A DNA stretch of 64,000 bases from Lachnospiraceae bacterium P6A3 (GTDB lineage: Bacteria > Bacillota > Clostridia > Lachnospirales > Lachnospiraceae). Positions 18,413 to 29,644 of this stretch are shown here, piece after piece (the first letter of the stretch is position 1; every line of letters starts with the position of its first letter). The notes beneath the pieces were generated by a model, which had not been told where the DNA came from, did not search any database, and worked only from the letters and a program-made list of their open reading frames with translations. Both the position numbers and the translations under genes were made by a program. The stretch covers positions 852,591-916,590 of the forward strand of contig KL370861.1 of assembly GCA_000702085.1 (NCBI GenBank), written 5' to 3'.

Positions 18413-19030
18413 TTATTTTCCGTATAAAGTCTTTAATGCAAGCGAAAGAAGCGAACCCGAATCAAGAGTCTCATGACCTTCTACGGACATAATAGCCTTG
18501 GAACTTTCGAATTCGGAATAACCCAGGGAAACGAGTGCCGCAAGCGCGTCAGACTCTTCTCTTCCCATATCGGCTTTTTGAAAGGCAGTAGAGGTCCCTG
18601 CATATTTTCTGGCAAGGGAATCATCGGACAGATCCACTTTTCCTTTAAGTTCGATAATAATCTTTCCTGCGGTCTTGGCGGAAATACCCTTAGCTTTGGA
18701 TAAAGCTTTGATATCATCACTTATAACCGCGTATCTTACGGAATCGGCATCCATGACGGATAAAAGAGAAAGTGCGCTCTTGGGACCGACACCGGATACG
18801 GATATAAGCTTTTTAAACATATCAAGCTCATCTCTGTCCGAAAAACCGTACAACTGGAAAGCATCTTCCGCAACCTGTGTATAGGTATATAGTTTTACAT
18901 GATCTCCGACCGATCCGATCTCCGATGAACACCTTGAAGTGATGTTTACGTTGATACCGAGACCGCCGATGTCAATAACACACATATCGGTTTCAAGAAG
19001 ATCAAGAATTCCTTCTACAAATGCAAACAC
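18413..19030 (-). CDS. ruvA: Holliday junction branch migration protein RuvA
   Basis: A 205-residue RuvA that binds the four-way junction as a tetramer and recruits RuvB. The N-terminal OB domain ([23 protein letters not shown]), two helix-hairpin-helix motifs ([15 protein letters not shown] and [20 protein letters not shown]) and the C-terminal domain III ([20 protein letters not shown]), which touches RuvB, are all visible. The start codon is GTG after GGAG. It follows leuD by 24 bp on the same strand, so leuCD and ruvAB may be co-transcribed. Confidence 0.97.
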   Translation of the reverse strand: MFAFVEGILDLLETDMCVIDIGGLGINVNITSRCSSEIGSVGDHVKLYTYTQVAEDAFQLYGFSDRDELDMFKKLISVSGVGPKSALSLLSVMDADSVRYAVISDDIKALSKAKGISAKTAGKIIIELKGKVDLSDDSLARKYAGTSTAFQKADMGREESDALAALVSLGYSEFESSKAIMSVEGHETLDSGSLLSLALKTLYGK

Positions 19031-19054
19031 TTATAACTCCAATCGGATTAAGAT

Positions 19055-19546
19055 TTATTTGCCTTCATTGATGAAGTTTACGAGACCGCCTGCAGCAATA
19101 AGCTTCTGCATGAATTCGGGAAATGCCTGTCCCTGATAAGAAGTTCCCTTAGTGATATCGGTAATGATTCCGGTGTTGAAATCAATCTCTACCTCATCCC
19201 CGGCTTCGATATTTTTGGATGCTTCGGGGCATTCGATAATGGGAAGTCCGATATTAATGGCATTGCGGTAAAAGATTCTGGCGAATGTCTCAGCTATGAC
19301 GCAGGATACACCTGAAGCCTTAATGGAAATGGGTGCATGCTCTCTTGAAGATCCGCATCCGAAATTCTTGGCGGCAACGATAATGTCTCCTTTGTTAACC
19401 TTCTTGGTAAATTCTTTATCGATATCTTCCATGCAGTGAGTGGCAAGCTCAGCGGGATCGGAAGAATTAAGATATCTTGCGGGAATTATAACGTCGGTGT
19501 CAACATTGTCACCGTATTTAAATACTCTGCCTTTAGCGTTATCCAT
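19055..19546 (-). CDS. leuD: 3-isopropylmalate dehydratase small subunit
   Basis: A 163-residue LeuD, the swivelling small subunit of isopropylmalate isomerase in leucine synthesis. [18 protein letters not shown] near the start and the [17 protein letters not shown] loop that binds substrate are characteristic. The short archaeal/clostridial form (about 160 residues) is expected with the 420-residue LeuC type found here. AAAGGAG precedes the ATG, and the gene is 18 bp after leuC. Confidence 0.97.
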   Translation of the reverse strand: MDNAKGRVFKYGDNVDTDVIIPARYLNSSDPAELATHCMEDIDKEFTKKVNKGDIIVAAKNFGCGSSREHAPISIKASGVSCVIAETFARIFYRNAINIGLPIIECPEASKNIEAGDEVEIDFNTGIITDITKGTSYQGQAFPEFMQKLIAAGGLVNFINEGK

Positions 19547-19564
19547 TGTATATATCTCCTTTAA

Positions 19565-20833
19565 TTACAGATCTTCGGGGCAAGCGATGCATCCCTTGAT
19601 CGCACTTGCTGCAGCAACTGCGGGGCTTGCAAGGTATACTTCCGAATCAACATGTCCCATACGGCCTACAAAGTTTCTGTTGGTGGTAGATACGCATCTT
19701 TCACCTGCAGCCATTACACCCATATATCCGCCGAGGCAGGGGCCGCATGTAGGAGTGGAAACAACGCATCCGGATTCAATAAAGATCTTAAGAAGACCTT
19801 CTTCAAGACACTGCATATAAACAGCCTGAGTTGCAGGAAGTACGATTGCTCTCATTCCCTTGGCAATATGTCTGCCCTTGAGAATCTCGGCTGCGATTCT
19901 CATATCGGAGATACGGCCGTTGGTGCAGGAACCGATAACAACCTGATCGATCTTAACATCTCCCTCTTTATGAACCTGATCGATGGTATGTGTATTTTCG
20001 GGAAGATGAGGGAAAGAAATGGTAGGGCGAAGATCACCGAGGTTAATCTCATAAACCTCATCATATTCTGCGTCTTCATCCGCTTCGAATACTTTATATT
20101 CCCTCTTTGTATGCTCTTTCAGATACTCAATGGTCTTATCGTCTACAGGGAAGATACCGTTCTTTCCGCCGGCTTCGATAGCCATGTTAGCTACGGTAAA
20201 TCTGTCATCCATCGAAAGGGATGCAACGCCGGGTCCTACAAATTCCATTGATTTGTAAAGAGCGCCGTCCACACCGATCATTCCGATGATATGAAGAATC
20301 AGATCCTTGCCGCTGACATCCTTAGAAAATTCACCGGTAAGAACAAACTTGATAGCGGAGGGAACCTTAAACCAGGCTTTTCCGGTAGCCATACCGGCAG
20401 CCATATCGGTAGATCCTACACCGGTTGAAAATGCACCGAGTGCACCATATGTACAAGTATGGGAATCGGCTCCGATGATAACGTCGCCGGGAACGGTAAG
20501 ACCTTTTTCGGGAAGAAGCGCATGCTCAATACCCATCTCACCTACTTCGAAATAATTGGTAATCTCATTTCTGCGTGCAAACTCTCTTACGCATTTGCAG
20601 TGTTCAGCAGACTTTATATCCTTGTTGGGCACGAAATGATCGGGAACAAGTGCAATCTTGTCCTTGTTAAATACACCGTCAACCTTCATTTTCTCGATCT
20701 CATGTATGGCAACGGGTGAAGTTATATCGTTACCAAGAACCAGATCAAGTTCTGCCATGATAAGATCCCCGGCCTTGACCGATTCCATTCCGGCTGCTCT
20801 TGCCAGGATCTTTTGAGTCATTGTCATTCCCAT
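19565..20833 (-). CDS. leuC: 3-isopropylmalate dehydratase large subunit
   Basis: A 422-residue aconitase-superfamily enzyme that isomerises 2- to 3-isopropylmalate with LeuD. The three cluster cysteines are visible: [22 protein letters not shown] and TCGPCLGGY. This is the shorter, HacA-like LeuC class usual in Clostridia. It opens a leuC-leuD pair with an extended -10 element upstream and no T-box or other leader of note. leuA and leuB are not in the window. Confidence 0.96.
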   Translation of the reverse strand: MGMTMTQKILARAAGMESVKAGDLIMAELDLVLGNDITSPVAIHEIEKMKVDGVFNKDKIALVPDHFVPNKDIKSAEHCKCVREFARRNEITNYFEVGEMGIEHALLPEKGLTVPGDVIIGADSHTCTYGALGAFSTGVGSTDMAAGMATGKAWFKVPSAIKFVLTGEFSKDVSGKDLILHIIGMIGVDGALYKSMEFVGPGVASLSMDDRFTVANMAIEAGGKNGIFPVDDKTIEYLKEHTKREYKVFEADEDAEYDEVYEINLGDLRPTISFPHLPENTHTIDQVHKEGDVKIDQVVIGSCTNGRISDMRIAAEILKGRHIAKGMRAIVLPATQAVYMQCLEEGLLKIFIESGCVVSTPTCGPCLGGYMGVMAAGERCVSTTNRNFVGRMGHVDSEVYLASPAVAAASAIKGCIACPEDL

Positions 20834-20883
20834 CTGTAAATCCTCTTTCTTAAACCTGTAATTTGCTCACCATAAGCCATTTG

Positions 20884-20892
20884 ATTATATCA
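20884..20892 (-). promoter_or_regulatory. Extended -10 promoter for leuCD
   Basis: The minus strand reads TGATATAAT about 50 bp before the leuC start. No good -35 box is seen. Confidence 0.45.
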
Positions 20893-20933
20893 TCTTTTCG
20901 CCCTTTTATCAGCATTTATACAAGATTTTTGCA

Positions 20934-20967
20934 TAAAAATTGACCTTACCCTTACGGATAAGGTCAA
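20934..20967 (-). terminator. Rho-independent terminator of the M13-type lipoprotein gene
   Basis: A 9-bp stem, TTGACCTTA with TAAGGTCAA, followed on the minus strand by TTTTT, 25 bp past the stop. Confidence 0.85.
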
Positions 20968-20992
20968 TAAAAGAAAATGACAAAATCTGTTA

Positions 20993-22993
20993 TCAGAAGA
21001 TCCTTAATCTTTCATTTTCAGGCACATAATAAGGACTTGATTCGTCAATTTCGTAAGTTTCATAAAATTCATCAAACTGACCCAAAACAAAATCAATCCT
21101 TGCTTTTGCCATAAGATGATTATCCGAAGAATACTCTTCGATATCCGATTCCCCGTAGATTCCGTAATTTGTCCTCGCATATGTCCTGAAAAACAGGTCA
21201 TAGTCAGGATCTTCCGTTTCGGCCAGGATATTTAAGCAGGTCCTGACAGCAAACAGATCCGCATAAGTCTCATCACATATCAGATCACCCGAAATAACGA
21301 AGCCTTCATATACAGATCTTCCTTCAAAGAAATCTTTGATGGAATTAATTCTTTCCATGTAAGCATCATAATCATCATCCGTGATTATGGGTTCATAATA
21401 ACCTGTCTCGTCATATAAGATACCCAGCGAATCACTTGAATGACCGATTTCATGCGCTACGAACGCACCTGAATACCCGAGTTTTTCTTCTAACGAATCT
21501 CCTTCGTTATAATACACATCACATAACATACCAGAAGATAAAAGCAGGCAGTTAAACTGACGATAATATAACGCCGTACAGGTATTTACATCCGAACCGA
21601 AAGGCGCTCTGTCCGTATCCGAAAAATAAGACTGGATCATTTCAAATCTTAACGCTTCTGCTCTTAATCCGATCAGATCATTAACGGGATTTCCGTCCAT
21701 CACATATCCGTTTAAGTAATAATTATGCCCATTTTGCCCGATATACTGGGTCAGTCTTGATATTTTTACCTTGGCAAGATCCTTGGCATCATCGCTTAAC
21801 CAGTCTACCCCTGTGATAACACCTATCGAAGCAGTTTTGATCTGAAGAAGCAGGGAATTGATATCTTTCAGATCCTGATCGGAATAATACTTCTTCATCA
21901 CCTCTTTGGTGATAACATCCGGTGCATTGACCATAAGATACATAACAGCAATTTCATCACGTGATAAAGTGATTCCGGCCTGCGAAATATTTAAAAGATC
22001 ATATCCCGAGAAATATACAACCCATAAAGAAGATACAAATAAATAATCTTTTATCTTATCGACATTATCCCGGATAAAGAGATCGTTGTAAAAATCAAAA
22101 ATCGGGGTGTTGCAGAGAATATACCCGTGAGTTCCGTAACCGTTAAGACTGCCGACGATATCAATAACCGGAACGGTCAGGCCTGCATCCTTAATGCCTT
22201 CGGAATTATAGTAGTACAGATCGGTCATAAACTCATCACTGTCTAAGAATGTATCGATCTTATCTTCAATTTCGAAAGCATTGGATAAGAATTCATCAAT
22301 TCTTGAATCGTCATATCCGAGATCATTAAGATACTGACGAAACGTCATGTCGCCGCTTTGGTTATCTATAGAATCCTTTATCTTATCCAGAAAAAACTTC
22401 TCGGATTTTGGCAGGACATATGCAATGTTATCCCATTGATAGTCCGGCCTTACCTCAATATCAATCAGATAATTGACCATCGCATATTCCGGTTTGGAAT
22501 AAAGTTCATACAGATCGTCAAGTGAACGGACATCATCAATCTGTTTAAGATAAGCTTTTATGGCTTCAGATCTGCTGTCCAGATTCGAATAATCCGTAAG
22601 TTCATTATATAAAGTAACCACCTTATATAATCCGTCTTCTTCGCTTAATGAAGACATATCGGCAGAATCAAGTATTTCTTTAACATGATCGATATAATCC
22701 AGATATGATCTTGAATTATAGGTAATGCTATCCGTATTACCCGCTAAGTCGGCATACAATTCACCGTTGACATATTCATCAAAATCATAGATCGGCTGAC
22801 CGTTATCGGTTATCTTACCTGAAGCAGTTTCATCAATTACCGGATCTTCGGTAATTACAGATTCCACAGAGGGCGTATCAGAATTAACAGGTTGAACTGA
22901 TGAGGGTGAACAGCCGGCAAGACCGGAAAAAAGAAAAAAAGAAAGAACAAGAGAAATGGTCTTTTTGGACCAGCAAAACATTTTGAATCTCAT
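20993..22993 (-). CDS. M13-type metallopeptidase-like lipoprotein
   Basis: A 666-residue exported protein. The N-terminus has a charged start, a hydrophobic core and a lipobox (LAGC near residue 28), so it is probably a lipoprotein. A linker rich in S, T and P follows. The C-terminal third carries the zinc site of gluzincins: HEIGH near residue 511 and the downstream glutamate in ICDETYADLFAVR near 575, in the spacing seen in M13 (neprilysin/PepO) peptidases. The rest is much more divergent than typical PepO, so substrate is unknown. It interrupts the branched-chain amino acid genes but has its own terminator. Confidence 0.82.
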   Translation of the reverse strand: MRFKMFCWSKKTISLVLSFFLFSGLAGCSPSSVQPVNSDTPSVESVITEDPVIDETASGKITDNGQPIYDFDEYVNGELYADLAGNTDSITYNSRSYLDYIDHVKEILDSADMSSLSEEDGLYKVVTLYNELTDYSNLDSRSEAIKAYLKQIDDVRSLDDLYELYSKPEYAMVNYLIDIEVRPDYQWDNIAYVLPKSEKFFLDKIKDSIDNQSGDMTFRQYLNDLGYDDSRIDEFLSNAFEIEDKIDTFLDSDEFMTDLYYYNSEGIKDAGLTVPVIDIVGSLNGYGTHGYILCNTPIFDFYNDLFIRDNVDKIKDYLFVSSLWVVYFSGYDLLNISQAGITLSRDEIAVMYLMVNAPDVITKEVMKKYYSDQDLKDINSLLLQIKTASIGVITGVDWLSDDAKDLAKVKISRLTQYIGQNGHNYYLNGYVMDGNPVNDLIGLRAEALRFEMIQSYFSDTDRAPFGSDVNTCTALYYRQFNCLLLSSGMLCDVYYNEGDSLEEKLGYSGAFVAHEIGHSSDSLGILYDETGYYEPIITDDDYDAYMERINSIKDFFEGRSVYEGFVISGDLICDETYADLFAVRTCLNILAETEDPDYDLFFRTYARTNYGIYGESDIEEYSSDNHLMAKARIDFVLGQFDEFYETYEIDESSPYYVPENERLRIF

Positions 22994-23010
22994 AATAATA
23001 CTCCCAATAA

Positions 23011-23053
23011 AAAATGCCCCCGCTTTTTTATTATAGCAAAAAGCGGAGGCATT
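23011..23053 (-). terminator. Rho-independent terminator of the ilv operon
   Basis: A long GC-rich stem (GCCTCCGCTTTTT against AAAAAGCGGGGGC), followed on the minus strand by TTTTTTA, 17 bp after the ilvC stop. Confidence 0.88.
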
Positions 23054-23069
23054 TAATATATTCTGAGTA

Positions 23070-24119
<1,050 letters not shown>

Positions 24120-24137
24120 TTATATTCATTAACTGCA

Positions 24138-24638
24138 TTAAGGCAGATAAGTGACGTTTTCGCTTCCTCTTGAAAGGCCTGCGATACCGGTTCTTGCAAC
24201 CTCAAGTATCTCATGTCCGTCGAGAAGTCCGATAAATGCATCAATCTTGGACTGGTTACCGGTAATCTCGATTATAACCGAATCGGATCCGACATCGATA
24301 ATATTTCCTCTGAATATTCCCGCAAGAGAAACCATATCTTCTCTTTCGGATGCAGCACATCTTACTTTGATGAGGCAAAGCTCTCTGTGAACAGATGAAT
24401 CATAGGGAAGTTCCTTCACATCTCTGACATCTTCAAGCTTTGCAACCTGTTTCTCTATCTGCTCGATGATCTCCTCATCCCCGCAAGTTACGATAGTGAT
24501 CCTCGAATACTTGGGATCTGCGGTTACTCCTGCAGTAATACTCTCGATATTATATCCTCTTCGTGAAAAGAGACCGGATATTCTGCTGAGTACACCTGAA
24601 TTGTTATCAGCAAGAAGCTGAAGTACCATTTTCTGCAT
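24138..24638 (-). CDS. ilvN: Acetolactate synthase small (regulatory) subunit, copy 1
   Basis: A 166-residue regulatory subunit of acetohydroxyacid synthase. The N-terminal ACT domain (LADNNSGVLSRISGLFSRRGYNIES) forms the valine-binding site, and a second domain contains ELCLIKVR and the C-terminal FIGLLDGHEILEVARTGIAGLSRG. A second, clearly different small subunit is encoded 93 bp upstream. The two share the same layout but only partly the same residues. AGGTGA precedes the ATG. It lies 45 bp before ilvC. Confidence 0.93.
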   Translation of the reverse strand: MQKMVLQLLADNNSGVLSRISGLFSRRGYNIESITAGVTADPKYSRITIVTCGDEEIIEQIEKQVAKLEDVRDVKELPYDSSVHRELCLIKVRCAASEREDMVSLAGIFRGNIIDVGSDSVIIEITGNQSKIDAFIGLLDGHEILEVARTGIAGLSRGSENVTYLP

Positions 24639-24731
24639 AAAAAATCACCTGCTTTAATAGTAAAACCGTAACTTTAAATACTTTACTGCTTTACTACGCT
24701 AATGTCAACGTCCTTATGTAACTATTTTTAT

Positions 24732-25226
24732 TTAATTCTGTTCATTTTCGGAGCACTTGGCAAGAGCAAGGGTTCCGGTACGAGCAACTTCCACGATAGA
24801 TATGCTGCGGAACATCTCAAGAAGCAGTTTTATTTTATCGGGAGATGCACAGATCTGGATCATCATGTAATGAAGACTCATGTCGACTATCTCCGCCTTC
24901 ATCACCTCACAGATCTCCATGATCTCCGCACGGTTATTCTTATTATACTTGATCTTCATCAGCATAAGTTCCCTGGATACGCACTGCATCTCGGAAAAGG
25001 TCTTAACCTTGATGACATCAAGCTTTTTGTTCAGCTGTTTTTCGATTTGCTCTAAAGTTCTCTCGTCACCGCTTGATACGATCGTCATGGAAGAAACGGT
25101 GGGATCGTCGGTTTCTCCCACTGCAAGAGAATCGATATTGAAATTTCTTCGGGAAAAGAGTCCGCTTACCTTGGAAAGTACACCGGCTCTGTTTTCAACA
25201 TTTACGGAATAGATTCTTTTATTCAT
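24732..25226 (-). CDS. ilvN: Acetolactate synthase small (regulatory) subunit, copy 2
   Basis: A 164-residue second regulatory subunit. ACT domain: VENRAGVLSKVSGLFSRRNFNIDSLAVG; second domain: ELMLMKIKYNKNNRAEIMEIC and LLLEMFRSISIVEVARTG. It starts 14 bp after ilvB, so it is the more direct partner of the catalytic subunit. Copy 1 follows after a 93-bp AT-rich gap. Two tandem ilvN genes may give differently regulated holoenzymes. Confidence 0.93.
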   Translation of the reverse strand: MNKRIYSVNVENRAGVLSKVSGLFSRRNFNIDSLAVGETDDPTVSSMTIVSSGDERTLEQIEKQLNKKLDVIKVKTFSEMQCVSRELMLMKIKYNKNNRAEIMEICEVMKAEIVDMSLHYMMIQICASPDKIKLLLEMFRSISIVEVARTGTLALAKCSENEQN

Positions 25227-25240
25227 ACTCCACCTCTGTC

Positions 25241-26866
25241 TTATTCGGGCTTAACAACATCTTTGGGATCCACAATGCACTCCAGAAGAACGTTCTTTTT
25301 ATCGTTCAGGAACTTCTTGATAACGGCTTTTGAATCCTTCATGTTATCAAGTCTTAAATAATCGAAGCCGTAAGCTGCAGCAATATGTTCAAGATTGGGA
25401 TCGCCGTCCAGTTTAACCATCGAGTAATCGTCGTTGTAAGTATAGTGCTGATATTCTCTTACCATACCGAGATAACCGTTTCTGAGGACAACGATCTTGG
25501 CCTGGACATTATGCTGAACGAATGTAGCAAGCTCGCACATGGACATCTGGAATCCGCCGTCTCCGCAAACTGCAACGGTCTGTCTCTTAGGAGCGGCTAT
25601 CTTGGCACCCAATGCAGCGGGTATCGCATAACCCATAGTGCCCATACCGCCACTGGTAAGCATTCTGCCCTTTCCGATTACAATATTTGCACAGGACCAT
25701 ATCTGATTCTGTCCGACATCCGCAACATAAATGCTTCCGTCGATCATATCTGTAGTAAGCTGCTTAACAAACTCTGCGGGATCCACATATTTGGATGAAG
25801 GTTTTCTGTTAGGCTTAAAGGCTTTTTTTGCTGCGGTTAGTTCTTTGACCCATGCAGAATAATCGGCATCGGTATCCGAAGCGGTAAGTTCTTCAAGAAT
25901 GGCCTCCGCATCACCTACAAGAGGAATGGTTGAATATGCATTCTTACCGATTTCCGCGGGATCCACATCCATATGGATGAGAGTTTTGTTACCGTTGCTT
26001 ATAAGCTCGGGTCTGTTTACCGCACGGTCTGCCACACGGGCACCGATCATGATGATAACATCGGCATCATTCATAGCCTTGTTGGCATAAGGCTTGCCGT
26101 TATTTCCCACCATACCGAAATAAAGAGGATGCGCTGTGGGAAGTACACCGATACCCATCATGGTTGAAACTACGGGAATACCTTTCTTTTCGGCAAATCT
26201 CTGAAGCTCATCATCCGCCTCAGCAAGGAAAACTCCGCCGCCCGCACATATAATGGGCTTCTTTGCATTTTCAAGTTCACGGATAACTTTCTTGATCTGC
26301 TGACCGTTTCCTTTGAAAGTAGGCTTATAAGTCCTGAGGTTAACTTCTTCGGGATAACGGAAATTCTTAATAGGCTGATTCTGAATATCAATGGGAATAT
26401 CTATAAGGACAGGTCCCTTTCTACCCGTAGAAGCAATATAGAAAGCTTCCTTCATGATACGGGGAAGGTCGTTTGCATCCTTAACGAGATACGAGTATTT
26501 AACAAACGATTCAACTGCTCCGGTAATATCAGCTTCCTGGAAAACGTCGGATCCAAGGAGCTCGGAATTTACCTGACCGGTGATTATGATCATGGGAATA
26601 GAATCCGCAAAAGCAGTCGCAATACCGGTAATTACATTGGTAGCACCGGGACCGCTGGTAACGGCACATACACCGGGCTTTCCGGAGATTCTTGCTTCAC
26701 CGCTTGCCATGTGAGCGGCGTTTTGTTCTGTTCTTACAAGAATGGTCATTATATCAGAATTAAGAATACTGTTATAAAAAGGACAAATGGCAACGCCGGG
26801 GTATCCGTAAACATTCTTAACCCCTTCTATTTCAAGACATTTAACTATCGCATCTGCACCGATCAT
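25241..26866 (-). CDS. ilvB: Acetolactate synthase large (catalytic) subunit
   Basis: A 541-residue thiamine-diphosphate enzyme that condenses two pyruvates, or pyruvate and 2-oxobutyrate, at the first common step of branched-chain synthesis. The catalytic glutamate lies in RTEQNAAHMASGEAR, the FAD region follows VAGPGATN-like TSGPGATNVITG, and the ThDP/Mg site is GDGGFQMSMCELATF with NGYLGMVREYQ. A shorter enzyme than the 560-590 residues of many AHAS proteins, but complete. GGAGGAT precedes the ATG. Upstream lies repeat element A instead of a visible leader. Confidence 0.95.
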   Translation of the reverse strand: MIGADAIVKCLEIEGVKNVYGYPGVAICPFYNSILNSDIMTILVRTEQNAAHMASGEARISGKPGVCAVTSGPGATNVITGIATAFADSIPMIIITGQVNSELLGSDVFQEADITGAVESFVKYSYLVKDANDLPRIMKEAFYIASTGRKGPVLIDIPIDIQNQPIKNFRYPEEVNLRTYKPTFKGNGQQIKKVIRELENAKKPIICAGGGVFLAEADDELQRFAEKKGIPVVSTMMGIGVLPTAHPLYFGMVGNNGKPYANKAMNDADVIIMIGARVADRAVNRPELISNGNKTLIHMDVDPAEIGKNAYSTIPLVGDAEAILEELTASDTDADYSAWVKELTAAKKAFKPNRKPSSKYVDPAEFVKQLTTDMIDGSIYVADVGQNQIWSCANIVIGKGRMLTSGGMGTMGYAIPAALGAKIAAPKRQTVAVCGDGGFQMSMCELATFVQHNVQAKIVVLRNGYLGMVREYQHYTYNDDYSMVKLDGDPNLEHIAAAYGFDYLRLDNMKDSKAVIKKFLNDKKNVLLECIVDPKDVVKPE

Positions 26867-26886
26867 AGGGTTATCCTCCTAAAGCA

Positions 26887-26980
26887 GTGACAATGGGGAC
26901 GCTTCTCTTTTGTCACCTGATTATTACTTTTTACATCTTTATAAACTTTGGTGACAAAAGGGAGGCGTCCCCATTGTCAC
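26887..26980. repeat. Inverted-repeat element, copy A (REP-like)
   Basis: Arms of 31 nt (26887-26917 and 26950-26980) begin GTGACAATGGGGACGC and end TTTTGTCACC, with a 32-nt loop. The two arms pair except at two positions where plus-strand T faces G, which still pair as G-U in RNA. The right arm supplies the TGA stop of metH. Three other copies occur in the window. Confidence 0.9.
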
Positions 26981-29484
26981 GAATCTATTCCCAACAGCTG
27001 CTTTGCCACTCGTACAGCCTCCGCGGCATCTTTTGAATATCCGTCCGCACCGATTTCCTGTGCATACTCTTCCGTAACGCAGGCACCGCCGACCATAACT
27101 TTTATATCAAGACCTTTTTCCTTAACCAGTTCAATGGTCTCTTTCATATGAATCATGGTAGTGGTCATAAGAGCCGACAGGCAGATGATTCTTGAACCTG
27201 TCTCCTGAGCTTTTGCCACAATATCCTCAGCCTTTTTATCTTTGCCAAGGTCTATGACATTAAAACCGTAATTACCGAGCATCATGGCTACCAGGTTCTT
27301 ACCTATATCATGAATATCGCCTTCCACGGTAGCTATTACAACCGAAGGAGCATCATCCGAAGCACCGTTTCCCTTAAGCTCGGGTTCAATCACCGCAATG
27401 GCACTCTTCATGCTTTCAGCGGATGATATAAGCTGAGGCAGGAAATATTTTCCGGAATTGAAAAATGCACCTACCTGATTAATGGCAGGAATAAGGCACT
27501 CATTAAGAATATCCGATGCACTCTGTCCGTTTTCGAGTGCAGCCTTTGCGGCTGCGGGAGCAGCATTTTTATTTCCTCCCACGACAGCCTTGTATATATC
27601 TCTCAGGCTTTCGGGTACTTTATCAAGAGTTTCGTCACCTGATTTTTTTGCAGGAGCGGGACCTCCGGAACTTCCTGAAGAGACAGCAGCGCTTTTAAGA
27701 AGTTCTTCCTTTGCTTCCTTTTCCGCTTTAAGTCTGGCTGCGGTATTAATATACTCTATATCACTGCCCTCTTTATTCAAAAGAAGGTCCGTAGCTCTTG
27801 CAGCGGCCACCAGAAGTTCCTGACCCGGATTGGATATTGCCATGGTAAGACCGTTTGCTATGGCAAGGGTAAGGAATGCGGCATTAACATAGCTTCTTTC
27901 GGGAAGACCAAAGGATATATTGGAAAGACCGGTTATTGTAGCAAAACCGTTGTCATGAGCATATCTTATAGTCTCCAGTGTTTTCACACCCTGACTCTGA
28001 TCCGCACCAACAGTCTGCACCAGACCGTCAACCACAATATTGTCCTTGGTCAGGCCAAGTTCCACAGCTCTTTTATATATGATATCTATTATCTCTTTCT
28101 TTTCATCAAGATCCTTGGGAAGACCTTTTTCGGACAGAGGTAAAAGAATGAATACCGCTCCGTATTTTGCAACCGTAGGAAGAAGCTTTTCAAACTTGGC
28201 AGGCTCTAAAGATACGGAATTAACAAGTGCTCTTCCGGGATAATGTCTGAGAGCTGCTTCAAGGATCTCGGGAGAACTGGAATCAAGGCAAAGAGGAAGG
28301 CTTGTGGCCTGCGTCACTTCATCAATAACCCTCAGCATCATAGCCATTTCATCGATGCCGCCCATACCCACGTTTATATCGAGTACACCCGCTCCGTTTT
28401 CTTCCTGCTCGGAAGCAAACTGAAGTATGCGGTCTGTATTGCCTTCTCTGAGTTCGGCCTGAAGAGCTTTCTTTCCGGTAGGATTAATACGCTCACCGAC
28501 TATTATGAACTTACCGTCCAATCCGAATGAAAGAGTCTGCCTTTCACTTGAAAGATATCTGATTCCTTCTTTACGAGACTCGCTTCTTTTAACGGGACCT
28601 CTGCCGAATTCTTTAACAATCGCTTCAATGTATCTGCTGTCCGTTCCGCAGCATCCGCCGAGAATCTGAGCACCGGCTTCAACCAGAGCTGCCATTTCTT
28701 CGGCAAAAACATCGGGCCCCATCTTATAGACGGTCTTATTGTTTTCATCGAGTTCCGGCAATCCTGCATTGGGTTTTGCGATAATGGGAATACGGGTATT
28801 TGCAGCCATATCAGCTACAATCTGCACCATGTCCTTAGGACCCGTGGAACAGTTGACACCGATTGCATCCGCACCAAGGCTTTCACACACAACAGCTCCC
28901 GTCACTGCATCCGTTCCGAAAAGAGTTCTGCCGGAGGCTTCAAAGGTAAGGGTAACCATTACGGGAAGGCCGGATACTTCCTTTGCGGCTATAAGAGCAG
29001 CTCTTGTTTCGGCAAGGCTCATCATGGTCTCAACAACAAGAAGATTGCATCCGTGCTTTTCAAGAAGAGTGATCTGCTCTTTATATACGTTTATCAGATC
29101 CTCAAGCTCCATGTTTCCCATGGGCTTAAGCTGACGGCCAGTCATGGTAATATCACCGGCTACAAGGACTTTCCTGTCTGTGCACTCATCCGCGGCCTGT
29201 CTGGATATACCGCAAAGCGTTTTAATAAGTTCATCCGCACTGTCTTTTAAACCGTATTCATCAAGCTTGATGGAATTGGCGGTAAAAGTAGGCGCATATA
29301 AAATATCGGTACCTGCATGAACATAGCTCCTCTGTAGATCCAGCATCACATCCGAATGCTCACATATCCACTTCTCGGGGCACACGCCTGAAGGCATACC
29401 TGCCTTGGCAAGATTCGTTCCGCACGCACCGTCCAAATATATAATTCTGTCCTTTGTAAAGTCTCTGAATTCAGCCTTATTCAT
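26977..29484 (-). CDS. metH: Cobalamin-dependent methionine synthase without reactivation domain
   Basis: An 835-residue methyltransferase that moves a methyl group from methyl-tetrahydrofolate through cobalamin to homocysteine. Homocysteine domain (about 1-290) with zinc cysteines GVNCS and GGCCGTDSRY; pterin-binding TIM barrel (about 310-580) with VGERINPTGKKAL; a cap helix bundle, and a Rossmann B12 domain with DIHDIGKNLVAMML, the lower-axial-ligand motif. The C-terminal SAM-dependent reactivation domain of E. coli MetH is missing, as is usual in Clostridia. Its stop codon TGA lies in the end of repeat element A. No SAM riboswitch is seen upstream. Confidence 0.94.
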   Translation of the reverse strand: MNKAEFRDFTKDRIIYLDGACGTNLAKAGMPSGVCPEKWICEHSDVMLDLQRSYVHAGTDILYAPTFTANSIKLDEYGLKDSADELIKTLCGISRQAADECTDRKVLVAGDITMTGRQLKPMGNMELEDLINVYKEQITLLEKHGCNLLVVETMMSLAETRAALIAAKEVSGLPVMVTLTFEASGRTLFGTDAVTGAVVCESLGADAIGVNCSTGPKDMVQIVADMAANTRIPIIAKPNAGLPELDENNKTVYKMGPDVFAEEMAALVEAGAQILGGCCGTDSRYIEAIVKEFGRGPVKRSESRKEGIRYLSSERQTLSFGLDGKFIIVGERINPTGKKALQAELREGNTDRILQFASEQEENGAGVLDINVGMGGIDEMAMMLRVIDEVTQATSLPLCLDSSSPEILEAALRHYPGRALVNSVSLEPAKFEKLLPTVAKYGAVFILLPLSEKGLPKDLDEKKEIIDIIYKRAVELGLTKDNIVVDGLVQTVGADQSQGVKTLETIRYAHDNGFATITGLSNISFGLPERSYVNAAFLTLAIANGLTMAISNPGQELLVAAARATDLLLNKEGSDIEYINTAARLKAEKEAKEELLKSAAVSSGSSGGPAPAKKSGDETLDKVPESLRDIYKAVVGGNKNAAPAAAKAALENGQSASDILNECLIPAINQVGAFFNSGKYFLPQLISSAESMKSAIAVIEPELKGNGASDDAPSVVIATVEGDIHDIGKNLVAMMLGNYGFNVIDLGKDKKAEDIVAKAQETGSRIICLSALMTTTMIHMKETIELVKEKGLDIKVMVGGACVTEEYAQEIGADGYSKDAAEAVRVAKQLLGIDS

Positions 29485-29609
29485 GAATAAATACTCATTT
29501 TTTCAAATCTTAATCAAATATGACAATATCTTATAACAATTCGGAAAAAAAAGGAATAACATCATATTGTTGCCAGCCTGAGGATTAAGCCACCTCGCAC
29601 AAACGGAAT

Positions 29610-29644
29610 AAAAAAGCCTGAGAGCGGCAACTCTCAGGCTTTTT
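29610..29644. terminator. Bidirectional terminator after citrate synthase
   Basis: A 12-13 bp stem, AAAAGCCTGAGAG and complement, with T-tracts on both sides. On the minus strand it lies about 70 bp past the citrate synthase stop and before metH. Confidence 0.88.

Noticed and set aside
24639..24731. Attenuator between the two ilvN genes
   Set aside because: The 93-bp gap is AT-rich but shows no stable hairpin followed by a T-tract and no leader ORF.
29485..29609. SAM or cobalamin riboswitch upstream of metH
   Set aside because: A GAGGTGG...GGCAAC sequence resembles part of an S-box, but the conserved core and a regulatory terminator are missing in the 125 bp available.
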